Of a stretch of DNA of 64,000 nucleotides, positions 42,120 to 50,713 are shown one piece after another; position 1 is the stretch's first letter; each line of letters opens with the position of its first letter. Under the pieces are notes generated by a model. That model had not been told where the DNA came from and searched no databases. It saw only the letters and a list, made by a program, of their open reading frames with translations. Source of the DNA: Mucilaginibacter pallidiroseus (GTDB lineage Bacteria > Bacteroidota > Bacteroidia > Sphingobacteriales > Sphingobacteriaceae); the NCBI RefSeq assembly GCF_007846085.1, contig NZ_VOEJ01000008.1:62001-126000 (forward strand), read 5' to 3'. The translations under genes were made by a program, and so were the position numbers.

Positions 42120-43382
42120 ATGCGTAGAGGCGGTTTTTTTAATATGTTCATCATTATATCTGTTATTACACTGATAATGGACTGGTATGTGTTTAATGGT
42201 TTAAAAACCTTTACGGCCGACTGGCAATCGCGTGTTGCCCGCAATGTTGTAACATGGGGCTACTTGGTTTTATCAGTAGGTGTAACCATATTGTTTGTGC
42301 TTGGCTTTGTTGTGGGCGATATGTCTAAAGGTATGCCTACCTACCAAACCTGGCTGTTTAGCATTTTCCTAATGATGCTGGTTACCAAGCTGGTGTTTAT
42401 CATCGTGCTTTCTCTTGGCGACTTGACCCGTTTTATTTATGGAATTGCCGAGAATGTGAGCGGCAAGCGCAAAGAGGGTGAGCCTTATTTCCCGAGCCGC
42501 CGTAAGTTTGTGAGCGAGCTTGCCATATTGATTGCTGCATTTCCGTTCGCGTCGTTTTTATATGCCATGGTGCGCGGTAAATATGATTATAAGGTGCATC
42601 GCAGCACTATTTTTTTTGAAGACCTGCCTGAAGCGTTCGACGGCTTTACAATCACCCAGCTGTCCGACATTCATTCCGGTAGTTTTGATAATACGGAAGC
42701 TATGCAAAAAGGTATTGATTTGGCAAAAGCGCAACAATCTGACCTGTTTGTTTTTACCGGCGACCTTGTAAATAACGGTGCCTGGGAAATAGAGCCGTAT
42801 ATTGATAGGTTCGGGTCGATAAAAGCGCCGTTTGGCCAATTCTCCATATTGGGTAACCATGATTACGGCGACTACCTGCAATGGCCCAGCCCGCAGGCTA
42901 AGGTTGATAACCTAAATAAATTGAAAAAACACCATGCCGAATTAGGCTACCGTTTACTGCTCGACGAAAACGTATCCCTCGTAAAGGACGGACAAAAAAT
43001 ATCCCTTATTGGCGTGCAAAACTGGGGCAGAGGTTTTATACAGCTTGGCGATTTAAATAAAGCTTTAAAGGGCGTTGATAAAGACGCTTTCAAGGTGCTG
43101 CTATCGCATGATCCTACCCACTGGGAGGAACAGGTGCGTTACCATGATACCGATATCCACTTAACGCTTTCGGGCCATACGCATGGTGCACAGTTTGGGG
43201 TAGAAACTGCCGGCCTGCGCTGGAGCCCCGTGCAATACCGCTACCTTGATTGGGCCGGCTTAATTGCCCAGGGCAAACGCCACCTTTATGTAAACCGTGG
43301 TTTTGGTTTTCTTGGATTCTCGGGCCGTTTAGGCATCTGGCCTGAGATTACGGTGATTACGTTGAAAAAGGGGAAAGCATAG
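42120..43382 (+). CDS. Membrane-anchored metallophosphoesterase (YkuE-like)
   Basis: A 420-residue protein. The first 150 residues hold four or so membrane helices; the rest is a calcineurin-like phosphoesterase with all metal motifs: LSDIHSGS, FTGDLVNNG, LGNHDYGDY, LSHDPTHW and LSGHTHGAQFG. It ends GFSGRLGIWPEITVITL, typical of the family. Relatives act on lipid-linked or cell-wall phosphate substrates. The large active domain should face one side of the inner membrane; which side is not determinable. Confidence 0.9.
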   Translation: MRRGGFFNMFIIISVITLIMDWYVFNGLKTFTADWQSRVARNVVTWGYLVLSVGVTILFVLGFVVGDMSKGMPTYQTWLFSIFLMMLVTKLVFIIVLSLGDLTRFIYGIAENVSGKRKEGEPYFPSRRKFVSELAILIAAFPFASFLYAMVRGKYDYKVHRSTIFFEDLPEAFDGFTITQLSDIHSGSFDNTEAMQKGIDLAKAQQSDLFVFTGDLVNNGAWEIEPYIDRFGSIKAPFGQFSILGNHDYGDYLQWPSPQAKVDNLNKLKKHHAELGYRLLLDENVSLVKDGQKISLIGVQNWGRGFIQLGDLNKALKGVDKDAFKVLLSHDPTHWEEQVRYHDTDIHLTLSGHTHGAQFGVETAGLRWSPVQYRYLDWAGLIAQGKRHLYVNRGFGFLGFSGRLGIWPEITVITLKKGKA

Positions 43383-43427
43383 GTAGCTTAATTTCATTGC
43401 GAGTGATAGTTCTTTAAAGTAATGGAT

Positions 43428-43491
43428 TCATGTTGAGCCTGTCGAAACACTTGTCGCTTGGTAAAGTCTTCGACAAGCTCAGACTGACGCT
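43428..43491. repeat. REP-like palindrome, unit 1 (TCATGTTGAGCCTGTCGAA type)
   Basis: Left arm TTGAGCCTGTCGAA and right arm TTCGACAAGCTCAGACTGAC are complements with one mismatch. It lies in the convergent gap between the metallophosphoesterase and ABC ATPase genes. A second unit starts 116 bases downstream. Confidence 0.75.
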
Positions 43492-43543
43492 GCTACCGGA
43501 TATAGAACGGCACTGGAACCGAAGGCTCTGAAAAACAACGGAG

Positions 43544-43607
43544 TCATGTTGAGCCTGTCGAAACATTAGTCGCTCGCTAAGCTCAGGGACAAGCTCAGAC
43601 TGACGCT
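43544..43607. repeat. REP-like palindrome, unit 2
   Basis: Same left arm as unit 1 (TCATGTTGAGCCTGTCGAAACA) and same right end (AAGCTCAGACTGACGCT), but a diverged middle (GCTCGCTAAGCTCAGGG). It ends 21 bases from the stop of the ABC ATPase gene. Confidence 0.75.
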
Positions 43608-43627
43608 TGTTGCTGACACTATAATCA

Positions 43628-44668
43628 TCAACTCAGCCAGCGGCCAAATTCATAAAATTTTTTGATGCTGATTCCAATTTTACTGCCGACAGGGTGTTTA
43701 CCGCGATTAGGATTTAGAACGCGCAGATTGACCTCGTCCCGTTCGATGATGAGTTCCTCGAAAAAGCCTTTGAACAAGACCTGCTTCACTGTCCACTTGG
43801 CGCCCATAGGCATGTTTGTAATTGACACATGTTCGGCATAAACCACAACAGTTCCGCGTTTAGATTTTATGCCACAAACCCGGGCCTGCGCGGCAGTCAT
43901 CTCGCTGCAGCTAACTAGTATTTTGGACGTGTATAGTAACTTGGGCGAGTGGTAAAGCTCTTCTGGCGTGCCGTTTTCTACAATTTCGCCTTCTTTAATT
44001 ACAATCAGTTCGTCGGCCATAGACAACAACTCGGCAGGGTCATGCGATACCAGTAGCACCGTAACGTTCCACTCCTTTACAATTTGCCTTATATCGTGCT
44101 GTAGTCCTTCGCGGTAGGCTGCATCAACCTGGTTAAAGGGCTCATCAAGCATTAAAACTTCAGGCTTGTTTATTAACGCCTTGGCTATGGTAACGCGCTG
44201 CTTTTCGCCGCCGCTCAGCTTTCCAAAGGGCATGTCGCGCAGGTCGTAAATGCCAAGCAGGGTAAGCGCTTCAGTAATTTTTGGAAGCTCGTAATTTTTA
44301 TCGGCCATGGGCAGGCCGCGGCCAATATTTTCCCAAACAGAAGCTGCAGGATCCATGTCATGGTTATCCTGGCTCACCATCGCTATTTTATAATGCTCCT
44401 CGGTTGATGCAATACTGCGAAGGGGCATTGGTTGCCCGTGGAAAAAAACATCACCCGAATCGGGCTTAAGCATACCGGCAAGTAATTTAAGCAAGGTGGT
44501 TTTACCGCTGCCACTTTCGCCAACAATTGCCGTTATTTTACCCTGGGGCACAAAAACGGTGATATTGTTAACGCCCGATGATTTATCGCCAAAGTAGTTT
44601 TTGGTAACAGCAATGGTTTCTAATATCAGGTTATTACCGGGGCGCGAAGTTTGCGTTTGCTCAAACAT
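43628..44668 (-). CDS. ABC transporter ATP-binding protein with C-terminal TOBE-like domain
   Basis: A 346-residue ATPase. Walker A GESGSGKTT (50-58), Q-loop Q100, signature LSGGEKQR (151-158), Walker B VLMLDEP (171-177, E176) and the H-loop VSHDPAEL are all intact. Residues from about 240 on form a beta-rich extension ending KKFYEFGRWLS, resembling TOBE domains of PotA/FbpC/MalK importers. No permease or binding protein gene is adjacent. An upstream ATG would add 38 residues, but an exact -7 box lies inside that stretch, so MFEQTQ is preferred. Confidence 0.9.
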   Translation of the reverse strand: MFEQTQTSRPGNNLILETIAVTKNYFGDKSSGVNNITVFVPQGKITAIVGESGSGKTTLLKLLAGMLKPDSGDVFFHGQPMPLRSIASTEEHYKIAMVSQDNHDMDPAASVWENIGRGLPMADKNYELPKITEALTLLGIYDLRDMPFGKLSGGEKQRVTIAKALINKPEVLMLDEPFNQVDAAYREGLQHDIRQIVKEWNVTVLLVSHDPAELLSMADELIVIKEGEIVENGTPEELYHSPKLLYTSKILVSCSEMTAAQARVCGIKSKRGTVVVYAEHVSITNMPMGAKWTVKQVLFKGFFEELIIERDEVNLRVLNPNRGKHPVGSKIGISIKKFYEFGRWLS

Positions 44669-44679
44669 ATTATTACTAC

Positions 44680-44687
44680 CAAACCTA
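44680..44687 (-). promoter_or_regulatory. -7 promoter box of the ABC ATPase gene
   Basis: On the minus strand this reads TAGGTTTG, an exact consensus match 11 bases before the chosen ATG; it decides against the longer start. Confidence 0.55.
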
Positions 44688-44822
44688 AGTTTTAAAAGGA
44701 TACTGGCCAAAAAAAATTCTAAACATCTGTCTCGGTATTCATAGCAAGCATTGAGAGAAGCCGCAAACAAACAAAATCGCACAAAATACCTTTATCATTC
44801 AAACCATTAAAATCAAAGAGAT

Positions 44823-45035
44823 ATGAACAAGACTATCGGAATTGTACTTATTGTTGTAGGCATTGCCATGCTGATATGGACCGGCTTTACGTACACTAAA
44901 AAGGAAAAAATTATTGACGCCGGCCCGGTACAGGTATCTGCCGACAGGGAAAAAAGTGTTAACTGGCCGCCATACTTAGGTGGTATTTTATTGGTGGGCG
45001 GTATTGTTATTGTTGCTACATCTAAAAATAGGTAA
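44823..45035 (+). CDS. Small two-helix membrane protein
   Basis: A 70-residue protein with two hydrophobic helices (TIGIVLIVVGIAMLIWTGF and YLGGILLVGGIVIVATS) joined by a charged loop (KKEKIIDAGPVQVSADREKS). This layout is common among uncharacterised small inner-membrane proteins in Bacteroidota. A near-consensus -7 box (TACCTTTA) lies about 35 bases upstream. The next gene follows after 18 bases and may be cotranscribed. Confidence 0.75.
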   Translation: MNKTIGIVLIVVGIAMLIWTGFTYTKKEKIIDAGPVQVSADREKSVNWPPYLGGILLVGGIVIVATSKNR

Positions 45036-45053
45036 AGGCGTATATTAGCCTGA

Positions 45054-45608
45054 ATGGAACCGGTATTTTTTGAGAAGCCCGCTAAATTTAGGGAATGGTT
45101 GCAGGCCAATCATACCAGCCAAACCGAACTACTGGTGGGCTTTTATAAAACAGGAACAGGCAGGGCAAGTATAACCTGGCCGCAGTCTGTTGATGAAGCC
45201 TTGTGCTTTGGCTGGATAGATGGCGTTCGCAGGTCATTGGGACCGGAAAGTTATACCATTCGCTTTACGCCCCGAAAGCCGGGCAGTATCTGGAGCGCTG
45301 TTAACATCAATAAAGTTGAGGCGCTTATTAAAAGCGGATTGATGCAACCCGCAGGTTTAGCAGCCTACGCCAAACGCACGGAAGAAAAATCAAGGATTTA
45401 CAGCTTCGAGAACGAGGCAATGAAATTTAGCGCCCCTTATTTAAAAGCCTTTAAGGTTAATAAAAAGGCATGGGCATTTTTTGAAGCGCAGGCACCCTGG
45501 TATAAAAAAACATCGATACACCGGGTGATGACAGCCAAACAGGAAAAAACAAAGGAGAGCCGCCTGCAAGCGCTCATCAAAGCAAGCGAGGAAGGTCGGC
45601 GAACGTGA
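45054..45608 (+). CDS. YdeI/OmpD-associated family protein
   Basis: A 184-residue cytoplasmic protein. The opening FFEKPAKFREWLQANH, the WPQSVDEALCFGWIDGVRRS block and RFTPRKPGSIWSAVNI are hallmarks of this family, as is the helical C-terminal half ending in a basic tail. Family members protect against some bacteriocins or stress in enterics, but the mechanism is not known. Its stop abuts directly the stop of the convergent DUF1493-like gene, with no intervening base. Confidence 0.88.
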   Translation: MEPVFFEKPAKFREWLQANHTSQTELLVGFYKTGTGRASITWPQSVDEALCFGWIDGVRRSLGPESYTIRFTPRKPGSIWSAVNINKVEALIKSGLMQPAGLAAYAKRTEEKSRIYSFENEAMKFSAPYLKAFKVNKKAWAFFEAQAPWYKKTSIHRVMTAKQEKTKESRLQALIKASEEGRRT

Positions 45609-45968
45609 TTATAAAAGTTTACCTGTTTGCAGGGCTTCCTGCAATACGGCAACTTTAAGTTTTGGTTTGTAGCACCTTGCCGAAAGCTTTTTAACCCACG
45701 GGCGCTGGTAGCCAAATAAATACCTTATAAAGCGCACCCTTGCCGAGCCTTTTGGATATCCGTACTTGTACCAGCTGAATTTGGATTTATCTATTTTAAA
45801 ATGTTCGGCAAACTCTGCTAAAAACAGTTCTGTTTCAATATCTACAATGTCCAGATCAAGGTCTATGCTGGTGTTGGTATCAATACGTTCGCAATCAACA
45901 GCGTTTACTTTGTAACGCTTGCAATAGGTAGTAATAAACTGTTTTAAACGCGGGTTTATTTGCTCCAT
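45609..45968 (-). CDS. DUF1493-like small acidic-core protein
   Basis: A 119-residue cytoplasmic protein. The central IDLDLDIVDIETELFLAEFAEHFKID block followed by KFSWYKYG fits the DUF1493 family, thought to have an acyl-carrier-like fold. The C-terminal third is basic (RPWVKKLSARCYKPKLK). I use the internal ATG giving MEQINPRLKQF; a start ten codons earlier is possible. Function unknown. Confidence 0.65.
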   Translation of the reverse strand: MEQINPRLKQFITTYCKRYKVNAVDCERIDTNTSIDLDLDIVDIETELFLAEFAEHFKIDKSKFSWYKYGYPKGSARVRFIRYLFGYQRPWVKKLSARCYKPKLKVAVLQEALQTGKLL

Positions 45969-46033
45969 AAATTGCCTCCTGAGCGTTAAGGGACACATTT
46001 ATTTTAGCAGCGTTGCATGCTTAAGGCAAATTA

Positions 46034-46543
46034 CTACACATTTTTTTCGAGGATGAACATATCCAGCGGCTGTTTTAGTATGCCAAACTGCTGCGGTATC
46101 ACCAACGGAATAATCTCGCCGGTTTTTTGATAGCCTCGGCGTTCGTACCAGTTAAGTAATTCGTGTCGGCTGGTAATCACCGTCATGGTGATGGTATTAA
46201 TGCCTGCTTTAAGCGTGTATTCTTCGGCCGCCGCTATAAGGCGCCTGCCCAGCCCCTTTGCCTGCAATGACGGAGATACAGTGAGCATACCCAGATACAT
46301 TTTATTGCCGCGTTTTTGCAGATAAACGCAGCCGGTTATTTTACCATCCTCGTCGGTGTTTTTTAAGATAGTGGCTTGCGGGTCGTTCAGTTGGATAGTT
46401 AGGTTTTCAATGTCTATCCGTTGCCCGTCTATAAGGTTGGCTTCCGTGGTCCAGCCTTGTTTAGAGCTTTCGCCGCGATATGCGGAGTTTACAAGGTTTA
46501 CAAGTTCGGGTACATCTGATAGTGTGGCGGGAGAAACTGGCAT
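46034..46543 (-). CDS. GNAT family N-acetyltransferase
   Basis: A 169-residue GNAT protein. The acetyl-CoA motif is SPSLQAKGLGRRLIAAAEEY (about 102-121), preceded by GKITGCVYLQK and followed by the conserved LLNWYERRGYQKTG. It begins MPVSPATLSDVPELVNLVNSAYRGE. Substrate unknown; stands alone on the minus strand. Confidence 0.9.
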   Translation of the reverse strand: MPVSPATLSDVPELVNLVNSAYRGESSKQGWTTEANLIDGQRIDIENLTIQLNDPQATILKNTDEDGKITGCVYLQKRGNKMYLGMLTVSPSLQAKGLGRRLIAAAEEYTLKAGINTITMTVITSRHELLNWYERRGYQKTGEIIPLVIPQQFGILKQPLDMFILEKNV

Positions 46544-46655
46544 TTGACAAATGTAAATATTAGCGGAGTAAAAGGTAAACGTTGCAGTTTATTGATGCCT
46601 TTTGCTCGAACATAAATGCAGTAGCACAGTTATCTAAATATATCCTTTGCGTTTT

Positions 46656-47345
46656 ATGAGATATTTCGTCCTGTTAATTACGTTTTTAGTGGTCTTCGCA
46701 AAAGCAAATGGGCAAACGCAGAACACGGGGTGGTTCTTTTTGAGCCACACGCAAAAGGTCTCGGAAAAGTTTGACATTCGGGCAGATGTGCAAACACGGT
46801 CGGCAGATAAGTATGATTATTTTGGCACTTTGCTTTTGCGGGGCGCGCTCAGTTATAATTTAAGTAAGGTACATTCGGTAGCCCTTGGCTATGCTTACAA
46901 AGGCGACTGGCTGCATGAGGACGGCAGGAAAACCTACTCGCCCGAAAATAGGATATACCAGCAGTACCTTTACGATTTTAAAGCCGGCAAAACCGAGCTG
47001 AATTTACGTGGGAGGCTGGAGCAGCGCTTTGTAAAAGAGGATGGCAAAGTGAGTTTTTCGCAGCGCGCAAGGATATTTATAAGTGCCCAAATTCCGTTGA
47101 TTGCCAATGCGGATTTTAGCAAGGGCGTTTACACCGGCGTACAAAACGAAATTTTTTTAAACGTGCAAAACAAGGCCAATGTAAACAATAGCGTATTTGA
47201 TCAAAACCGCGTGTTTGGCTCATTGGGATATCGCTGGAGCAAAAAAATCGACACCGAATTTGGCTACATGTATTGGTATCAAAAAGAAATGGATCAAAAC
47301 ACCAAAACCAATGTTTGGCAATTAATGGTAACCACTAGCTTTTAG
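46656..47345 (+). CDS. DUF2490 outer-membrane beta-barrel protein
   Basis: A 229-residue protein with signal peptide (about 1-20, ending KANGQ) and a DUF2490 domain: TGWFFLSHTQKVSEKFDIRADVQTRS, repeated amphipathic strands and the end NVWQLMVTTSF, whose terminal Phe is typical of barrels. A TTG three codons upstream also opens the frame, but the ATG is favoured. Its stop is two bases from that of the convergent acyltransferase. Role unknown. Confidence 0.87.
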   Translation: MRYFVLLITFLVVFAKANGQTQNTGWFFLSHTQKVSEKFDIRADVQTRSADKYDYFGTLLLRGALSYNLSKVHSVALGYAYKGDWLHEDGRKTYSPENRIYQQYLYDFKAGKTELNLRGRLEQRFVKEDGKVSFSQRARIFISAQIPLIANADFSKGVYTGVQNEIFLNVQNKANVNNSVFDQNRVFGSLGYRWSKKIDTEFGYMYWYQKEMDQNTKTNVWQLMVTTSF

Positions 47346-47347
47346 CA

Positions 47348-48427
47348 TCAGCCCACTATATACTTATTATACGGCAGATATGATAGCGCCCTGATGAGCA
47401 GGTATGTTACAATAAATGTACTAACGGCCAGCACAGGTATCACTACAATGGCATCCAGCAGCCATTTATTTATAAGCGGGTACAACTGGTTAAGTACCAA
47501 AATATGCGCCAGGTACATACCATATGTAAGGCCAGACATGCGCGCAAAAAAACCTTCGGCCACGCCATTGCTAAATTTTATTACGCTAAACATCAGGAAC
47601 AAGCCGGTAGCCATCATGGCTACGTTAATGGTTGGGAAGACCCATGAAAGCTCGAGCTCGGGCAGGTTTTTAGCAATTGGTAACTGGTGCGCAAAAACCC
47701 GGTTTGTTATAGCGTAGCCAACTATTACAAGTAAGGCCCCTATTAGCAAACGCCCGCTGTTGCTTAACCTCACATTCTCCTTTAAATAATTGCCCAGCAG
47801 CAGGTAGCCAATGTAGCCAGAAAAGTAATAACCGCTGTGGTATTTGTTCCAAAAGGCTTCTCCTAAAACTTCAGGGTAAACGGTTTTAATGTATGGGAAA
47901 AACAGTGTAATTATCCAAAGCAATAAAAAGAACTGCTTAAACCGTTTCGAGGCCCCCTGCACCCATGGCGAAAAAATGGGGATGAAAAGGTATAGGCCTA
48001 TCAGCATATATACAAACCAAAGATGACCCGCATTTTCACTAAAGTTTATGGGTATGGTGTACAAGTTCTTCCACATTTGTTGTTGTGTGTTTGTACCAAG
48101 CAGATAGGGTATCAAGGCATACAATACGCTCCACACCAAAAACGGTATAAGCAGCCTTGTAAAGCGTTTTTTGTAAAACACAGATGCTCCCTCGTGCATG
48201 GGCAGCAATAAATAGCCGGATATCATCACAAATAGCGGCACGCAGGCCCGCATAAAACTACCGTAGTTATTTACCCAGCGAGCATGCTCACGTATAATGC
48301 TGCCGCCTGCACCTATGTAAAAAAATTCGCCGCTGTGTACCATCAATACCATAAAGCAGGCAAAAATTCGAAGCAGATTAAGGTAGCCTGTAGGGCTGGG
48401 TTTAAAGGCAACAGGGGGTGCGGGCAT
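47348..48427 (-). CDS. Membrane acyltransferase (acyltransferase 3 family)
   Basis: A 359-residue protein with about ten membrane helices. The family start YLNLLRIFACFMVLMVHSGEFF carries the catalytic-type His, and RWVNNYGSFMRACVPLFVMISGYLLLP is the conserved second block. Such enzymes O-acylate cell-surface glycans. The frame opens 18 codons earlier, but the start MPAPPVAFKPS fits the family better. No glycan gene cluster is adjacent. Confidence 0.88.
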   Translation of the reverse strand: MPAPPVAFKPSPTGYLNLLRIFACFMVLMVHSGEFFYIGAGGSIIREHARWVNNYGSFMRACVPLFVMISGYLLLPMHEGASVFYKKRFTRLLIPFLVWSVLYALIPYLLGTNTQQQMWKNLYTIPINFSENAGHLWFVYMLIGLYLFIPIFSPWVQGASKRFKQFFLLLWIITLFFPYIKTVYPEVLGEAFWNKYHSGYYFSGYIGYLLLGNYLKENVRLSNSGRLLIGALLVIVGYAITNRVFAHQLPIAKNLPELELSWVFPTINVAMMATGLFLMFSVIKFSNGVAEGFFARMSGLTYGMYLAHILVLNQLYPLINKWLLDAIVVIPVLAVSTFIVTYLLIRALSYLPYNKYIVG

Positions 48428-48530
48428 GGATCTTTTAAAAGTTTTGTAATTTATGTAATTGCATGGTAAATGTGGCCGCAAAATAAAACTTAGCTTTATG
48501 TTATTAGTTTTAATGATATCATTTATAGCT

Positions 48531-49472
48531 ATGGCATTTATTGATTATTACAAAGTATTAGGCATTGATAAAAATGCCACCGATAAGGAAATAAAGAATG
48601 CTTACCGCAAAATGGCGCGTAAGTATCATCCGGATCTTAACCAAAATGATACCGAGGCCGAGCGCCTTTTTAAACAGGCAAATGAGGCCAACGAGGTGCT
48701 AAGCGATCCCGAAAAGCGGAAGAAGTACGATAAATATGGCGAAAACTGGCAGCACGGAGATGCTTATGAGCAGCAGGCACGGCAGCAAAGCCAGCAGCGC
48801 AGCTACGGCGGTGGCGGTGGTTTTGGTGGTGGCCAGGATTTTGGCGGCTTTGATTTTGGTGGTGGCAGCGGCGGCGACTTCTCCGATTTCTTTAACTCAA
48901 TGTTTGGCGGCGGGCCTCCGGGCAGCGGGTCGGGCGGGGGCAGGCAATCGCAGCGTTACCGCGGGCAGGATTTAAATGCCACGCTGCAGCTGAACCTGCG
49001 CGATATTATGGAAAGCAAGAAGCAAACCATAACCGTTAACGGCAAAAACATCAGGCTTACCATACCTGCCGGTGTTGCAAACGGGCAAACCATAAAAATA
49101 GCAGGTCATGGCGGGGCAGGAAGTAATGGATCGCCGGCGGGCGATTTGTACATCGAGTTTTCGGTGCCCGAAGATGCCGAATTTAAACGCGTTGGCAACG
49201 ACCTCTATAAAAACGTCGATATTGACATTTATACTGCAGTTTTGGGCGGAGATATTACTGCAGATACGCTAACCGGAAAAGTTAAGCTTAAAGTTGCACC
49301 GGGCACACAAAACAACACCAAGGTGAAGCTTAAAGGTAAAGGTGTGGCATTGTATAAAAAGGATGGGCAATTTGGCGACTTATACCTAACCTATAATGTA
49401 CAGGTGCCAACTAACCTGAGCGATAAGCAAAAACAACTGTTTGAGGAGCTGGCCAAGTTTGACAATCAATAA
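48531..49472 (+). CDS. cbpA: CbpA-like DnaJ co-chaperone
   Basis: A 313-residue J-protein. The J domain (1-66) has the HPD triad H33-P34-D35, a Gly/Phe/Ser-rich linker spans about 80-145 and the two C-terminal beta domains follow ([21 protein letters not shown] onward); there is no zinc finger, so it is CbpA-type, not DnaJ. It delivers clients to DnaK. Upstream hydrophobic in-frame residues would be unusual for the family, so I use the ATG giving [11 protein letters not shown]. The cbpM gene follows after 9 bases. Confidence 0.93.
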   Translation: MAFIDYYKVLGIDKNATDKEIKNAYRKMARKYHPDLNQNDTEAERLFKQANEANEVLSDPEKRKKYDKYGENWQHGDAYEQQARQQSQQRSYGGGGGFGGGQDFGGFDFGGGSGGDFSDFFNSMFGGGPPGSGSGGGRQSQRYRGQDLNATLQLNLRDIMESKKQTITVNGKNIRLTIPAGVANGQTIKIAGHGGAGSNGSPAGDLYIEFSVPEDAEFKRVGNDLYKNVDIDIYTAVLGGDITADTLTGKVKLKVAPGTQNNTKVKLKGKGVALYKKDGQFGDLYLTYNVQVPTNLSDKQKQLFEELAKFDNQ

Positions 49473-49481
49473 CACCTATTT

Positions 49482-49775
49482 ATGAAAACTGAAAGCTTAA
49501 TTACCGTTGATGACTTTTGCGTGTATCATAATATTCAATATACCTTTATTGACAGCCTTGCTGATGAGGGTTTGATAACCATAGTGCGGGTAGATCAATT
49601 GAACTGCATCCCGGTTGATGAAATACAAAAGCTGGAGCGGCTTGTGCGCCTGCATAATGAGTTAGAAATAAACGAGCCCGGCGTAATTACCATCAATAAT
49701 TTATTGCAAAAAATAGATGACATGACACAGGAAATGAGCGATTTAAAGTCACGACTGCGGTTGTATGAACATTGA
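49482..49775 (+). CDS. cbpM: Chaperone modulator CbpM
   Basis: A 97-residue MerR-like helical protein. It begins with VDDFCVYHNIQYTFIDSL and ends with the DMTQEMSDLKSRLRLYEH coiled segment, as in CbpM proteins that bind the CbpA J domain and block its action on DnaK. The position directly behind cbpA supports the call. Confidence 0.88.
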   Translation: MKTESLITVDDFCVYHNIQYTFIDSLADEGLITIVRVDQLNCIPVDEIQKLERLVRLHNELEINEPGVITINNLLQKIDDMTQEMSDLKSRLRLYEH

Positions 49776-49868
49776 TATTCTTTAAAGTGGTGAAGTTTTG
49801 TTAAACCTTGGCATCAATATGGTGTCAGAGCTATATAGAAACACAATTGGTAACTAAACTTAATAACC

Positions 49869-50201
49869 ATGAAACTGATTAAAATTTCGATTATAGCACT
49901 TGTTCTTACCTTTTCAATGCAGCTGGCCAAGGCCCAGGTTTCTGTAGGTATTGGTGTTAATATCGGCCGCCCTGTGTATGGTGGCCCCGTAGTTGTGCGT
50001 GATTACGACGATTACCCGGTTTACCGTACTTACCCACGCCGGGTGGTTTATTACGATCGCCCTGCTTATCGTGTATATCCACGTAGGGTATATTACAGAT
50101 CTTCATTTTATGGCAGGCCAAACTATCGCCCGGTTTACTACCGCGGCCCGGGCAGAGGTCATGGTTTTGGGCACGGTCGCGGCCATGGCAGGCACTGGTA
50201 A
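49869..50201 (+). CDS. Secreted Tyr/Arg-rich protein with Gly/His tail
   Basis: A 110-residue protein with signal peptide (1-22, ending LAKAQ), a VSVGIGVNIGRPVYGGP start, then RVVYYDRPAYRVYPRRVYY-type repeats and a tail of Gly, His and Arg (PGRGHGFGHGRGHGRHW). It is a relative of the 90-residue protein at 40.8 kb. The His-rich tail could bind metal. No known function. Confidence 0.78.
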   Translation: MKLIKISIIALVLTFSMQLAKAQVSVGIGVNIGRPVYGGPVVVRDYDDYPVYRTYPRRVVYYDRPAYRVYPRRVYYRSSFYGRPNYRPVYYRGPGRGHGFGHGRGHGRHW

Positions 50202-50220
50202 TATAATTATCAGTATATTA

Positions 50221-50260
50221 TAACAAAACAGGCGCATCATTTGATGCGCCTGTTTTGTTA
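50221..50260. terminator. Bidirectional 19-bp hairpin terminator
   Basis: Arms 50221-50239 and 50242-50260 are perfect complements with two bases between them and T-runs on both strands. It separates the secreted protein gene from a convergent membrane-anchored protein. Confidence 0.9.
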
Positions 50261-50282
50261 TGTGAAAGTATCTAATTGTTTA

Positions 50283-50672
50283 TCAGGGTGCTGTTGGCGT
50301 AACCGGCGTAGCCGACATTACACTGTCGACAACAAACTTGCTTACGCCGCGCCATGGCAGGGTGTGCAGGTATTCCTTATAATGCAGTTCGAGCATTGCA
50401 CCTGCGCTATGGTTAAGTTTATCGGCAACCTTATCATCCGTTACCGAAAACATAAACTCGTTTGATGAGATGTTGCCCTGCGTTTGCGAGCGTATACCGG
50501 TTTGAATGAGCCTGCCCTCATAGGTTTTAAACATGTAACCCTTTTTTACAAAATAGTTCATGGTGCCGGCTTTGGTGCCTTCGCCAAAAACAAAGTAGTA
50601 GCGGTAGTAAAAAATACCACCTAGTACTATTAAAACTACTAATACCAAAATGGTAACTATACGTTTGTTCAT
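50283..50672 (-). CDS. Membrane-anchored hypothetical protein
   Basis: A 129-residue protein with one N-terminal membrane helix (IVTILVLVVLIVLGGIFYY, about 5-23) and an extracytoplasmic domain containing GTMNYFVKKGYMFKTYEGRL and MLELHYKEYLHTLPWRG, ending in a Pro/Thr-rich tail (SATPVTPTAP). I recall similar Bacteroidota proteins but no established function. It lies 41 bases downstream of the HAD gene on the same strand. Confidence 0.75.
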   Translation of the reverse strand: MNKRIVTILVLVVLIVLGGIFYYRYYFVFGEGTKAGTMNYFVKKGYMFKTYEGRLIQTGIRSQTQGNISSNEFMFSVTDDKVADKLNHSAGAMLELHYKEYLHTLPWRGVSKFVVDSVMSATPVTPTAP

Positions 50673-50713
50673 GTCAGCTTTGCGTTGTTATGATAGGCTA
50701 ACACGCAAGGCAA

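Noticed and set aside
43428..43607. Ends of an insertion sequence
   Set aside because: There is no transposase between or near the units and they read as separate palindromes, so they are better called REP-like repeats.
44669..44782. Longer start for the ABC ATPase, adding 38 residues
   Set aside because: The extra residues (Cys, Phe and Arg rich) do not look like the family and an exact -7 box lies inside them.
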